Of a stretch of DNA of 64,000 nucleotides, positions 22,841 through 34,354 are shown piece after piece. The number at the start of each line of letters is the position of its first letter. Within the stretch, counting starts at the first letter, position 1. The stretch comes from Ctenosaura bakeri (taxonomy: Eukaryota > Chordata > Lepidosauria > Squamata > Iguanidae). The DNA is taken from positions 186,001 through 250,000 of the forward strand of contig CAOLHI010000155.1 in the NCBI GenBank assembly GCA_948474755.1. Direction: 5' to 3'. The notes under the pieces were generated by a model. It was given only the letters and a program-made list of their open reading frames with translations. It was not told the DNA's origin and searched no databases. The translations under genes were made by a program, and so were the position numbers.

Positions 22841-23330
22841 TTATGTGGCCCTGGTAAGTGGGGTGTTGAAGGATGACATGTCTAGCTCCTTCCTGGCTGT
22901 GAGCTGCAGTCTGAGGAGGAGTTGTGGTAGAGATCTGCAGGGATCTCTGCTTCCGCTAGTTGCATTGTGACTTACTAGCAGGAGGGGGCTGAGAACATCA
23001 TCCTTCAGTGCCCCACCTGCCAGTGCTATAGAACACTTCACTCTGTACATGGCTTTAGGGTGGGTTTTAGGACCCTGGGTTAAGAGACAGAGCATAGCTA
23101 GAACATTGAAACTACATGTCCCATGCAGGACCTCAGTCAGGTTTCCCCACCCATGGGCATGAAGACTGAAAGCTAGTGCCAAGCAGAATTCTCTAGTGAG
23201 ATTGTTCCACAGGTGGACCACCACTGAACTAGTTGCTCTCTCATTTTGCTCAATACTGAAGCTCCAATAAACAAGGCAACTGGATATGGGCAAAGAATCT
23301 CAAAACAGATCCCTTTTGGATCTTAAGGCC
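22841..23330 (-). mobile_element. Possible LINE (L2/CR1-clade) remnant, minus strand
   Basis: A 150-residue minus-strand frame includes ERATSSVVVHLWNNLTREFC, similar to the 'RALSSVVxxLWNxLPRE' signature found near the C-terminus of L2-type LINE proteins, followed by a leucine-rich stretch. It has a start but no other recognisable motif, so it is treated as a fossil and not a gene. A host coding exon cannot be fully excluded without a protein search. Confidence 0.35.
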
Positions 23331-23942
23331 CAAAAGAATTTAGACATTTAAAACATAAGTACAGGCACATTAACTCTAATGCACAGCCAAATAGATAGCT
23401 AGTTAAGTTCTTTCAGTATAAGTTAACTAGGCCACATGAGTGAACAATCTGAGCATTTGTTGTTGTACTACTTTTGCTATTTTAGTTCTAAACTATCATG
23501 TGAGGTGTAGCTTTGGGCAATATACTAGAAATAAATCAACTTAAAACACACTGCCACAGCTCCTCATTCTGCCACTGCTATGTGCCTGCCCAGACAATAT
23601 GGACGGTCTTGCAAGCAGCAACAGCTGGACATGATGTGAAAATGCAGTTGTTACTCAGCAGTTAAGATAGCATGTATAACAAGTGTCTGCCCTCCATCTT
23701 ATTCAGCATCCTACTGTGGGTAGAATCCCACTTTGCCCTATGCCTTTGGCTCTCCAGACTCTTCTTCTACTCTACCCTCTTATGAATTCTGAGGTATTTT
23801 TCTTCTGCTGAGGCATTGTACTCTGGCTTTCACATATGGTGGTCACATCTCAAGTTCTACCCAATTTTGGGTGCAGGCATTCAGGTCAATTAATGGATAT
23901 GTGGGACAACTAGAACCAGATTCATATATGAAAAGGAACAAA
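23331..23942. other. Unassigned sequence
   Basis: No feature recognised. Confidence 0.35.
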
Positions 23943-24022
23943 GAGTGTTGTGGCATCTTTAAGACTACATTTTTTTAGCATAAGCTTTTATGGATTACAG
24001 CTCACTGGGACAGAAGAAGCAT
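23943..24022 (-). mobile_element. Penelope-like element terminal fragment with decayed hammerhead-like segment
   Basis: The plus strand reads GTTGTGGCATCTTTAAGACT, then TAGCATAAGCTTTTATGGAT and TACAGCTCACTGG. On the minus strand this gives CAGTGAGCTGTAATCCATAA followed by AAGCTTATGCT. The family consensus, as I remember it, has a hammerhead ribozyme core here: CUGAUGA, a stem-loop equivalent to the GTGAGC..GTAATCCAT region, then GAAA. In this copy the CUGAUGA is unrecognisable and GAAA has become TAAA, so it should be catalytically dead. It is followed by an (AC)n run to 24049. Confidence 0.6.
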
Positions 24023-25773
24023 TGTTTTTCAAACACACACACACACACAAATAAAGATGAAAAAATGTAGTGGAATTCCTGAGGAAACTTGAGCCATATT
24101 AATGTTTCTAATTACTTCCATGTGAAAACAAAAATAAAAAATGAGGGGTCCATAAAACTTTCTCAGACAAAGCACCTGAGGTATTGCAAAGAAAGCTCCA
24201 TCAAAGATTTGTGATATTTTTTTTCTTCCCAGAAGGACTTCCACATTTCTGCTATGGCAGATCCTTTTTAAGAAGAGAATAGCATATTTCAGTGAGACAG
24301 ACACAACTGATTCATTTTTATACATGCCAGAAGGATATACCTTTATACCTAAATAGTCAATTTGTAAGATTAATTTGGCTGGAAAGGCAAATAAAAAGAA
24401 AGCATTTAAGAGGTGGAGATCAGCTACTCACACAGGATACAGTGGAAGGTCAACTTATTAGAAGGTAATAACCCTTTGTCTCTCAACACCCAATGTAGCT
24501 CATTAGACTAAAGTATCTGGATATTAATTATTTAATTTACATACTCTTCTAGCTATAAGACAGCCCCTGACAACTGCTACTCAGAAATAAAAATAGCTTA
24601 ATTAAATTTCATGAACCAAAGAAGTCACACTGACAATGGAGGCCAAAACCAAGATATGTTGTCAAGGCAACATAGGCCAAAAATTTCTTTTGATTTCTGC
24701 AAGACCTGACACTTGATAACATTAGGCAGTATCAGTGCAGAATACTGATGTGTTGAGTTGCAATTTTAATTTCTAATGAGAAGCAAAAAGAATGCCTATA
24801 AGCAAAGAGAAACCCACATGTTTTGAAAATGTGAAGTAATTTTTTAGCCTGATTTTTACTCATGCCAGTCATGCACTACAGAATACAACCCCTGGATACT
24901 AGTGTCATGCTCAGCATAACACTGGTAAGGGAACATTATCTCCAAGGGTCTAATTTAATTCTTAGCCACTTGGAACTTGACAACTGCCGGAAGTTAAACA
25001 GAAAATGAAATCCCCCACTCAGCTAGCTAAGATGGATAGTTTGCTATAATACTAATAACTCATCTTTGTCTTGTAATTATAAAATTGAAATGCTGAAATT
25101 GGCCTCAATGTGTTCATATTTCCAACCTAGTTTTTTAAAGACTGGAAGAGAGTTGCATGAAAGATGGAATGTTATATGGTGCCTATTCAAACATGATAAG
25201 GTAGAAACTGAGAGGCTAACATAATAGAAGTGGGTGCAAAGGATTCCAGATAGAGCACTGTATCCAGACTTGGTCATGCATGGATTAGACTGATTGAAAT
25301 ACATGGGCAAAGTAAGTCAAAACTACTGTGCTCTAAGCTTAACTAAGTCTGGATCTACACCAAGGACAATGAAGTAAACACAATGTGAAAGCCTTACATC
25401 CTGAATACACCATGACATCAAGTTCTCTTGAGGCTTTCTTGCCTCTGTATGTGCACACAAGAACCACAAATATGTTTGCAGTTCAATAAAGTTGCTAAGA
25501 TAGTAACACAGTTCTAGTTTAGATCAAAATAGATGTTAGCCTTTTCACAAGACACTACCACTTTGTTTTCTTTCATGAGATCTCGCCTTGAATAGATGCA
25601 GATAAACTGGAATGTATACAGAAGAAGGTAGCGTGGTGCTTTTCTTTTATCTCCTCATTTCTTGCTACAGAAGACTGCCTTCATCCACTGGGGGTTAGAA
25701 TACATGTCTCTCTAACTTCTCTGATTCTGTTGCTGGATAAAAGAAGGATCAACTGGAGGTGTTTCCAGACTAT
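24023..25773. other. Unassigned sequence; clean AT-rich block at 24500-24830
   Basis: An (AC)n run opens the stretch (24033-24049). The block at 24500-24830 is non-repetitive and dense in TTAATTATTTAAT and TTAATTAAAT motifs, and could be conserved regulatory DNA. No gene was recognised. Confidence 0.3.
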
Positions 25774-25976
25774 GGCCATTTCCGCCCTACATTGTTTTAG
25801 TGCTATTATTCCGCTTTCAACATCCTGTTGAATTCTGGGGTTTGTGGTTTACTGAGGCCAAAGAGCTCTCTGGCTGAGAATTCTTAAATGCACCTCCTTA
25901 AACTACAAACCCCAGGATTTCATAGGAGGTTGAAAGTGGAATAATAGCACTATAATGATGTAGTGAGGAAATGGCC
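25774..25976. mobile_element. 203-bp palindromic MITE, GGCC termini (copy 2, best preserved)
   Basis: The left end is GGCCATTTCCGCCCTACATT and the right end is TAGTGAGGAAATGGCC, bracketed by TAT on both sides (25771-25773 and 25977-25979). Between them, TTTAGTGCTATTATTCCGCT and TTCAACATCCTGTTGAATTC face TGAAAGTGGAATAATAGCAC in inverted order. The whole unit folds as one long hairpin with a centre near the GAATTCTTAAATGC phrase. It has no coding capacity. The 3-bp duplication fits PIF/Harbinger-like mobilisation. Confidence 0.85.
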
Positions 25977-27149
25977 TATATATTTTTTTCTGTGCAATTG
26001 CACCAGTTCATCCATGGAAGTTACTGGAAGGTTTGGATAATTTTTTTTTTCATTTTACAACCTGGTTTTCACATTGTTTCTATGATGATGATGATTGTTT
26101 TTTTACCAGAGAAAATCTGTTAAGGAGAAAGGACAAAATAATTGTAAAATGATTTTGAAATGTGAATGGTAGGAGTATTCTCTTTGGAAACACCCCTAGA
26201 CTCAGTGTGCTGAAGCCCTATAATTGCATAAATAACTATTTGGGGTACCCAAATCACAAGCAGTACCAGACAGAATGATATCAGGATCACATAACCTGGT
26301 AGCAGTAAGAATCTGGATTTGTGTTTCTACTCTATTCCCTTCCCTTACACAATAAACAGATCTAAATCTGCAAGGATTAACAAAACCAAAGGAAGGGAGG
26401 AAAACAGAAATCAATTCCACTGACAAACAAATGAGAGCCGCTTTGTGTAGGTAACAATCATCAGGAGGGGGCAACTGAAAACTGAGCAGGTTATGGCATT
26501 TAGCTGAGCTATGAACCATTTGAAAAAAGACCATCAGAGTCTTTGTTCAACAGTCTTCAACAGATGAATCATGCCTGTGAAGTAAATTTAACCTCTACAA
26601 AGGTACAGATTTCTAATTAAAAATCCAGAGGAAAGAATCAATTTATATTCCTAGCCTCTGCTCTTAGCTCCCTCTCTCTCTTCTTTCCTTACCTGGTCTG
26701 ATCACCATTTCCATTCATGTAAGTAGTATTTAGTCAGTCTTATTTTACCCTTAAAAAAAAAACTTTCTTTTTAAACAAGAGTAGAAATAAATTGCTTTTC
26801 ATATGCAGCTGAGAGGCCATTAGCAGATCAAAATAAAGTTGCCGTGGAACAGAGGGGGAGAGTGTGTAAATTTGCAACAATTCAAATAAGGAATTGCTAC
26901 AATCTCTGAAAATGAATTAGTCTAATGTGATATAAATTTACTGAAAGTCAGTAAATTCACTAGTGCCACATTCAAAGAATTGGAAATAAACACCAAAGAC
27001 TAATGTATCTTAACATGTTTAGTTTCTTGATTGTAGATGCTGGGGAGAAAGTGAGGAGCGAAAGAGAAAATGTATCAGAAATAACCAGTACTTAAGCCAT
27101 CCTGCATAGATTTTGCTAAGATACTTGATATTCTACAGCCAGATTGCTT
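25977..27149. other. Unassigned sequence; possible conserved block at 26780-26960
   Basis: Microsatellite-like GATGATGAT occurs near 26085. The 110-residue minus frame at 26202-26534 has no recognisable domain. About 26780-26960 is non-repetitive with TAATTG/ATTTGCAAC-type motifs and no transposon signature. Confidence 0.3.
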
Positions 27150-27535
27150 AAGTACCTACTGCTCACTTGTGGGATGCTTCCCCTTTAGAAGCACATCTGG
27201 TGCCAATCCTGGTATCATTCCAGCACCAACTAAAAACATTTTTGCTTGTTTCTTTTACTAAAACTTTTTAGAACATATTTTCTTACCCCATTTGGGCACA
27301 CGTTATAGTTTTATATGATGTTAACTGATCCTAATTAATTAATTGCTAGCCTGCTTATCCTCGTGTACAGGATTTAAATTCATTTTTGAATATGCTTCCA
27401 ATATGTTTAAACTCCTTTTTTATAAAGCTATTCTTATATAAGTTTTAATTTGTTAAACTGATTTTTATTGCTTGAAAGCCTATGATACAGGGTATGGTAT
27501 GCATACTTTAATAAATAAATAGTGAATAAATATTA
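27150..27535 (+). mobile_element. L2-type LINE 3' end with AATA tail
   Basis: The plus-strand translation near 27170-27260 resembles the L2 C-terminus (LVGCFPFRSTSGANPGIIPA, then PTKNIFACFFY), followed by a T-rich 3' UTR and a TTTAATAAATAAATAGTG tail. It is 5'-truncated and non-functional. Confidence 0.55.
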
Positions 27536-29655
27536 CTTGTACTGTGTATCAGACAGAATGGGCTAAAGCCAAATATAGTGGTGTAAAGGCAGTGATACTG
27601 CAGAAGTCTTCAATCTGGGAAGCGATGAGAGGGACAGAGCTCAGCAAAGGGAGGCAGCTGAGGGGATCACTCGACAAACAGAGTACCAGTCTGCTAGCGT
27701 GGCAGGGATTTCTCCAAAGAGACACTAAAAAATGGGGACTACTTACAGGGCAGAACGTACCTTGAGGGTAGGTCCCCTCCCAGGAAGAACAATGGCCAAA
27801 GTAAAGGAAAAAAAATGCTGCACAATGGTAACTTGATGGTTTGCTTGATTGGTTCGTGCAAATAGACCTTGCTCTTGTAGGATTCTCTGAAGTTGGACTT
27901 GCTCAACCTGGGAAAAACCCGGTAGCCCCTTCAAATTGGCTATTTCTGGCTGAGGACCCTATGTTCGTGAGGACATGTCTAGCCTGAGGTTTCCTTGGAA
28001 AACATGACTGGGGATTTTCCTGGCCTTGACCTAGTTTTGGTCATTCAACCTATTTGTCTACACACCCACCCAGGCAACCTCTCTGGCATGGCGGGCATAT
28101 TTGATATCAATTTTATATCCCCCTAGGATGTGGTCTGCCACTGGGGTAATAGTACTTCCATTACCACCTCATCAATATAATCACTGCCTGGAAAAGCATA
28201 TGAGATATGTCTTGGGATATATCTTTTCATTTTTTCTGTTTTCAGCTACAACAACAAATTATCTGTCAGGATCTGTAATATATAATTAGAAAAAGAATAG
28301 GTTATACTTCATATCTTTATTTATAAGAACGAAATATAATTCTCTTTGTAGATGGGAGAAAATACCTATCGGATTATCTCTCTTTCTCTTGCAATCAAAA
28401 ATATATAATTTTTGAATTGTTCCCAACAACACACAACTCTCTTCTCTTTAATCAACTTTATTATCCAAAACTTCAAATTATAATTCTGGCCTGGTAAGTT
28501 AGGCAGACAGAAAAGAATACACATGAAAGTAGAACAAGAATATTTTGGATCACATAGATTACAAATGTGACATGATTATTTGATGTGCTTTTGTAGTGGA
28601 TTTCTATTTCTACAAGCAATACTAATTATTTCTTTTTCCTGAAATAATACTACCACTTTTTCCTGAAATAATACTAAAAAACCCTCAGCCTCAGAGCTAG
28701 GACTGCCAGATCTCAGGGCCTTGTACTGGATCTCCAGTTTTTATGGTTCATTTCCAGGTGGGAGACAAGGTTGAAAATTCTTCAGTTTTCAGGGGCGAAT
28801 TCCAGATAAGAACAAAGGGCTATGTGCAAATTCTCAGTTCATCAAGTAGAGCAGTAAGTTGCTAAAATCAACAAGGTTTAACTGATTTGTTGATGCAGCC
28901 TCCAAAGACTGCCCAGGAGGTCTAGCTTACTCTTTCTGTCTTGGTTTTGTGGTTCCAGGGCTTATACTCTGTCTGCTCTGCATCCACTTGCTGACTAAAA
29001 GGAAGCAGGCTACATTAAATGCTCTCTGTCCTGTGTCCCTAACTGGGTGAGAAAGAATAAGTCCTCATTTCACCTTGACCTATGAACAGCCTCATTGGTT
29101 AAGATGTCTGGCTTAATTTTGAATCAGGAACTTACATAACCTTTGTGTGTATGCATATGTTTGAATGCAGGCTGTGAGCAACTCCGCTTAGTGGATAACC
29201 TCAGGCTGTCCCTAGATCTCAGGTTTTGGATCAGAAACCTCAGGATCTCAAATGATCCTGAACTGGCAAGCCTGCTTAGAGCTGTTAGTGTGAATTCTGC
29301 CACTGACTTGAGGAGACTGAATATTCAGACTTACTTGTTTGTTTGTTTTTTTTAAAAAAAGACCTATAGGTTTATGTAAGGACTTTCAACAAACTTATGC
29401 ATACTTTGCTTAACTGAGTTTGTACCTGTAGGGTTCCCTTTGCTTTGAATATTTTGAAAATATTCAATACTTTTCAGCTAAGAAGGGGATTAATGTAGGC
29501 CCATATATAGTGATATAAAGCCAGAGCTCTTCATGTTGAGTATGTGAAAATCTCCTATTTTCATCTATTTGCTTTTTTTAAAAAAGGTTATGTTCAGATT
29601 GAAAAGATGCCAGTATCACTTCTAATGGGAGACACAGCACAATTTTATTCTGCTC
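27536..29655. other. Unassigned sequence
   Basis: The segment 27543-28090 is less AT-rich than its surroundings and could be an unrecognised LTR or transposon piece, but I found no termini. A 21-bp direct duplication CTTTTTCCTGAAATAATACT lies at 28631-28680. Frames at 27544, 28101 and 29143 have no recognisable product. Confidence 0.3.
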
Positions 29656-30170
29656 TCAGTCGCTCCCAGTCTTCTCTTAGTCAAATCCCACCTGGAATAC
29701 TGTGTCAAGTTCTGGCCACCAGAAAGGATATTAAGAAACTGGAATGTGTTCACAGGAGGTCAACCAAAATGGTACAAAGCCTAGAAGCCCTATGAGGGAG
29801 TGGCTTAAGAGTCTGCAGAAGAGAAGGTTAAGAGGCTATATCATAGCTATGTTTAAATATTTGAAGGAATGTCATATGGAGATGAAACAAGCCTTTTCTC
29901 TGCTGCTCCAGAGATGAGGAGATAGAGCAATGGTTTCAAACTTCAGGAAAAGAGATTCCATCTAAACATTATGAAGAAATTCCTGATGATAAAAACAGTT
30001 TGGCAATGGAATACATTCTCTCAGAGTGTGGTAAAAAACCCTTATTTGGGTTTTTTAAGAAGAAGTTGGATGGCCATCTGTTGGGAATGTTTTGTGTGTT
30101 CCTGCACAGCAGAGGTTGGAGTCAATAGTCTCTGTGGTCTCTTCCAGCTCTGTGATTCCATGATCTCTCA
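29656..30170 (+). mobile_element. CR1 LINE 3' end
   Basis: The order of phrases is that of the CR1 C-terminus and 3' UTR: CACCTGGAATACTGTGTCAA, a KLECVHRRSTKMVQSLEAL peptide, GAGAAGGTTAAGAGGCTATA, TTTAAATATTTGAAGG, GAAGTTGGATGGCCATCTGT, and finally TGGTCTCTTCCAGCTCTGTG and ATTCCATGAT. The (ATTCTATG)-like end is diagnostic of CR1. Stops and frameshifts break the reading frame. A minus-strand copy of the same region lies at 39.9 kb. Confidence 0.85.
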
Positions 30171-31346
30171 AAAACCAAATGATCTTCTCACACTAGGCTA
30201 ATGCTACTTGCTGTTATTTCTTTCAGCATTCAGCATCACTGTATCATGCTGGCTGTCTTTGTGTATGTACCTCTGCCTTCTGAACAGTAAAAAAGGGAGA
30301 AATATTTGCATTGTTTCAAAATGCAAAATGTTTTGAACCCAAAATCAGTTTGTACATCCATTATTGGGAATAACACAACATATTTATGCATTAAATAAGT
30401 GTGGATAGGGGAAAGTAAGGTCCTGGTATTACATGTTGCCACAAGACTGTTTTGTGGCCCTCAACCCCTACTGTGCAACCAGCCCTTTCTGCCCCCCTCC
30501 AAAAAAAAAAGAGTGTATTTTTTTTCTCCTGGAAGCCTTCAGGAACAACAATTCACCTTTTAAATATTGGCATCCTACTCTTGATAGACTTGTTGATGTA
30601 TAAGCCCTCCAGTAAGACTTCAGGATATTGGGGTACCTGGGGATGAATACCTGCTATTGAAAGGCATTGACTCTCTGCTGCCTAAAGGAACTTAAGGGAG
30701 GGGTAGGGAAAATGTATGTCTGAGAAAGAACAAGCTAATTTCTAAGAATGTGATGGTGATAATAGTTCTGTTTGCCTTGGAAGGGCATAATTGGTGAAGC
30801 AAAGGGAAAACTTGTCTTTTGCCATTTCCAAAATGAGATGTTATTATTGCAGTAGCTTCTACTGTCTCTGAACTAAATGCTACTTCATGACAAAACAACT
30901 GTGCACTGAGCACTTCTTTAAAAAAAAAAAAGAGGAAAGTGAAGGAAGAAAAAGGTGGAATGAATTGTGTTTCAAATAACAATCTAATTGAAAATTCCAT
31001 TACCACAGATATTGCAGTGGTGGTAAGATTACAGATTAATCAAAGGCTATTAAAACTCTCCCCTGTGGCACTAATGATGCATTGGCCTTTCAGCAGAAAA
31101 CTCAGCAAGATCTCTTGCTACTTGATGATCACATGGAAAAAAGTGTGTGTGTGTGTGTTTTAAAAAAATATTGCTAGTGGTGTTCCTAATATCTTCATAA
31201 CTATTTTTGTAAAGCCAACATGACAGGACAAATCTGTCCCTCACCATGTAAGGCCAAACAAATGTATGTAAGGCCAAACAAACCATCCACAATCTCTTCC
31301 ATATCAGCAGCATATGGAACCTATCACTTCAGGCAGGAATGGGGAA
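30171..31346. other. Unassigned sequence
   Basis: A-runs near 30499 and 30920, a (TG)n run near 31142 and a 17-bp tandem duplication ATGTAAGGCCAAACAAA at 31247-31282 are the only features seen. Confidence 0.35.
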
Positions 31347-31712
31347 ATATAATCCTCTCCTGATGTTTTGGGCTACCGTTGTTGCTGTTGTTCTTGCTGC
31401 TATGTACCTTCAAGTCATTTCTAACTTGGAATGACCCTCAGGTGAATCCATCACACAGTTTTCTTGGCAAGATTTATTCAGAGATGGTTTGCTATTCTCA
31501 CTGAGTCTGAGAGGGTAAGATTTGCCCAAAATGACCCACTGGAATTCCATGACTGAGCACAGATTCAAATCTTTATTTTCCAGAGTCCAAGTACAATAGT
31601 CAAACCACTACACCACACTGGCTCTCTGTTTTTTTGGTCTATATATCTCAGAAATGTTAACATCACCCATGGTGTTGGAGGCTTTTGGCAGCTGAAATCT
31701 TCAGAAGCAGCA
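31347..31712. repeat. Palindromic repeat split by a SINE
   Basis: The left arm lies at 31347-31377 (AATCCTCTCCTGATGTTTTG, GGCTACC). The rest lies at 31633-31712 (TCTATATATCTCAGAAATGT, then TTGGAGGCTTTTGGCAGCTG and AAATCTTCAGAAG). Joined, they resemble the palindromes at 17.97 and 48.0 kb. The SINE between them inserted later. Confidence 0.5.
31378..31627 (-). mobile_element. Sauria-type SINE, essentially full length, minus strand
   Basis: The right end holds the tRNA-like head on the minus strand: GAGCCAGTGTGGTGTAGTGG (box A) and a decayed box B (GATTTGAATCTG). The body has GGGTCATTTTGGGCAAATCT and the SINE core, then AAAACTGTGTGATGGATTCA. The BovB-like tail GAAATGACTTGAAGGTACAT leads into repeated AACAACA at the left end. 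At 250 bp it is the most complete minus-strand copy here. It is mobilised by BovB in theory, but the box B change argues against present activity. Confidence 0.85.
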
Positions 31713-31735
31713 GTATATATTTCCTATCCATGATT
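31713..31735. other. Short spacer
   Basis: Nothing recognised. Confidence 0.3.
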
Positions 31736-32082
31736 TAGGGACAAAATATATTTTCAGAGGGGAATATTTCCTGTCCAAATCAACCATATTCAAATTTTGG
31801 ACAGAATAAGTCCCCTATTGCAAGATTTTCTGTGTGGGAAAAAAGAAAATAGAAAATAATATCCAATGTGGAAATATTATTTACTGTTCAGAAAATGAAA
31901 ATTCCTGTACAGAAAATGCTGCTTTTTATGCAAACCCATCAGGTGTGAATTTTGCATAGAATAAGTCCCAAACTGCAAAGAATTTTATCCAACCTGATTC
32001 TTCTTATTTGGGTTGCTTGACACTCAAAAAAAATTTTTTTTCAAATATTTTCAAACACTTCTGAATATTCTTTCCATCTCTA
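31736..32082. repeat. GCAGAAAA-rich dispersed repeat, copy 4
   Basis: The left end reads TAGGGACAAAATATATTTTC and the right end TTCTTTCCATCTCTA, an approximate inverse pair. Inside, two similar units each carry a 'GAATAAGTCCC' phrase (GGACAGAATAAGTCCCC and GCATAGAATAAGTCCC) about 170 bp apart. The first is followed by GCAAGATTTTCTGTG and the second by GCAAAGAATTTTATCC. This is the most complete copy of the family in the window. It has no open frame. Confidence 0.65.
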
Positions 32083-32265
32083 ACAAGCATGTACAACAAA
32101 AGCTGCACAACTGTGTCAGGGGAGAGTTTTCAATGTGCACTTCTAAGGGATAATGGTGTTGGGGGGGCTTGGAGTCTTGCTATCCAATTTTGTTTGATTA
32201 TTTCTATGTGTAGTTTTGAAAGCTGTACGGTGAAAAAAAAAGCTGAATGTAGAAATTCAACAATG
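32083..32265. other. Unassigned spacer
   Basis: A G7 run near 32160; otherwise nothing recognised. Confidence 0.35.
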
Positions 32266-32575
32266 AAATTGTGATGGAGGAGACCCCTATGAATCCTGTA
32301 GATCTCAGATCAAGCCTGAACTCTCACTAGAAGCTTACATATCTAAACAGAGACTAATCATAGTTTGGATGCATCATGAGACTCAGCAGAAAAGATAATA
32401 ATCCTGGAAACTTGCAAGATAGTAGCCACAGAGAAAATACTCTATTGCATTCAGTAAAGAAACCACAGCCCTGATTTTTCAAAACCTGAACTGGGCTATT
32501 GAAGACCAGGGATTGTGGAGGTATCACCATAAATCAAATCTGATTTGGCAGCAAGTAACATCACCAACAACATCC
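32266..32575 (+). mobile_element. RTE/BovB LINE, C-terminal coding end and 3' UTR
   Basis: The segment opens with GATGGAGGAGACCCC, then ATCAAGCCTGAACTCTCACT, AGAAGC, the phrase GGATGCATCATGAGACTC, and AGTAAAGAAACCACAGCCCT. It ends CAAGTAACATCACCAACA. This is the colinear order of the final BovB codons and tail. Conceptual translation is broken. It is 5'-truncated and fossil. Confidence 0.8.
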
Positions 32576-33433
32576 CCTGTTTGTTTGGCTTTTTGGTGAG
32601 GAGTCAAGCCTCCCATTCCCACATCTAGAAACATTCGTGAAAGCCAGCCCAAGTGCAACCGGGGACTCAGATGATGCTGTTAAGTCCATATACTTCTCTA
32701 ATCCTTTCAGCAAATTCTATTCTAATTTGATTTCTCTCTACTGATAACAGAAGAGAACAGAGAGGGTAGCAGTATTTGAAGCAAGACTGAGTCTTAACAA
32801 AAAAGAGGCAAGGGAAAATAACCCACATCAATCTTAATATATTTAATAGACAGAATCATACTCAATTAATTTTAATTACATTACTTTATTAACACCGATT
32901 TTGCTCAACACTGTGGATACTGACCTTCTATTATATGTTATGATCTAGCAACAATACAGTGACTTTCATTATAATGAGAGGTACTTCACTTAAATGCCAT
33001 TATTTCCTCTACCAATGGTCTGGAAAGGATAAAGAGAGCATTTTTTACTTTTTTATTGCACCAACAGCTTTGGCCTCCATATGCTTATTAAAACGGTAAG
33101 GAAAGAGAAGCTGAAAGAGTTCAGTGATAAAACATATGCTTTGAAATGAATATGTGATAGAAAGGGCTGGTATATTTTAGAGGCTAAGTATATGAATTTT
33201 AAAATTGACATTTTTAAGTATTAGTTTACTCACAAATTTACCAATGACATTCAGCAAACTATGAGTCCTGTTTTCAGCTCCCAAAATGTTTTCCTCACAC
33301 CCCACTTTGCCAATGAAGAAATTGATTGGAAGACATAGAACACTCTTTGGGGAAGTCAACTGAAGATACATAGCACAATCTGGATTAGGTCCACATTAGA
33401 GTGGGAAAAGGTTAAGTTCCCACTAAGCTTCTA
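32576..33433. other. Unassigned sequence
   Basis: No feature recognised; AT-rich with TTTTAATTACATTACTTTAT near 32868. Confidence 0.35.
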
Positions 33434-33809
33434 CAGTTATCCCTCCACATTCGCTAGGGTTAGGGGCACAGGACCCCCATGAAAGTGGAAAAACCGTGAA
33501 TAACTCTAGGTCCTCCCAAAAGATATTTAACACAAAAAAAAGTATGATCACCATATTCAGCCCTTCTCTGTGGCATCAGAGTTCCTTCACAAGGCAGAAG
33601 TGGGTGGCTAGTGGGGCTTACTGCCACCTTCACTGCTGCCCCACATCATTTTTAACAGGGACTTACAAGCCCTGTTCACAGTTTTTCAGTCTCATGAGGC
33701 TTGCAGTCCCTATTAAAAATGGCATAGGGAGGCAGCAGAGGTGACAGCAAACAATCCAAGAATAATCAAATCCACAAAAGTGAAACCCACAAATGTGGAG
33801 GGCTGACTG
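33434..33809. mobile_element. Tigger-like MITE with internal hairpin (copy at 33.4 kb)
   Basis: The left end, after TA, is CAGTTATCCCTCCACATTCG. The right end is AAATGTGGAGGGCTGACTG. GTGAATAACTC and AATCCACAAAAGTGAAACCC lie just inside. Internal arms at about 33625-33664 and 33705-33743 (CATTTTTAACAGGGACTT against AGTCCCTATTAAAAATGG) form a long hairpin. The 82-residue frame 33496-33744 recurs in the 49.1-kb copy only because the DNA is shared. I do not treat it as a gene. Confidence 0.8.
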
Positions 33810-34354
33810 CAATTGTTTTCCTGGCATTACTCTTAAGAAAAGAAGAAAAAACAGCATTTCTGCTAAGTAGGTCTTTAAAGTAATAGATGATTCTCTACAT
33901 TTGTGATTCTCAATCAGTGTAGGTGGTAGTGGAGAGAACATAACAGGATTTCAGGGGAAGTGTGTATAGTTTCTGAAAGAAATATACTAAATAACATAAT
34001 GTTTTATTTTTAAAAACCTGTCTGAAATCCCACATTGGCCTTGAGCAGCATAAATCTCTAACATGCATTAATTGTTCTAAGCAACCCTCGTGTTGAATGA
34101 CAACATCGCACAATGGAACCAGGAAACCAATGTGCAACCTGATGCTGAGCCAAATATGCATGTCCATATGCACCATACATAATGGCACTGCATGTGAAAC
34201 TCCACTTCTGCACACTTGAACTGAGCGGATATTTCACTTCAGACAAAAATGCCCAGTTGCTTCCACAAGGTTTGCTGTGCCTGTGTGAAGATGTTAGCAG
34301 AACACTCCCTCTATGTTTAGGGCAGGGTTGAGCAACTGTCAGGGGCACACCTTG
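33810..34354. other. Unassigned sequence
   Basis: Overlapping minus-strand frames at 33910-34348 show no recognisable product. The GGGCAGGGTTGAGCAACTGT phrase near 34320 may be a hAT terminus leading into the transposase fossil. Confidence 0.35.

Noticed and set aside
22841..23293. 150-codon minus-strand frame as a host gene
   Set aside because: The only recognisable part (SVVVHLWNN) resembles LINE C-termini, so it is listed as a possible LINE remnant.
33496..33744. 82-codon frame shared with 49155-49418, apparently conserved
   Set aside because: The similarity follows from both lying in copies of the same Tigger-like MITE. The frame spans an inverted repeat and has no transposase motif.
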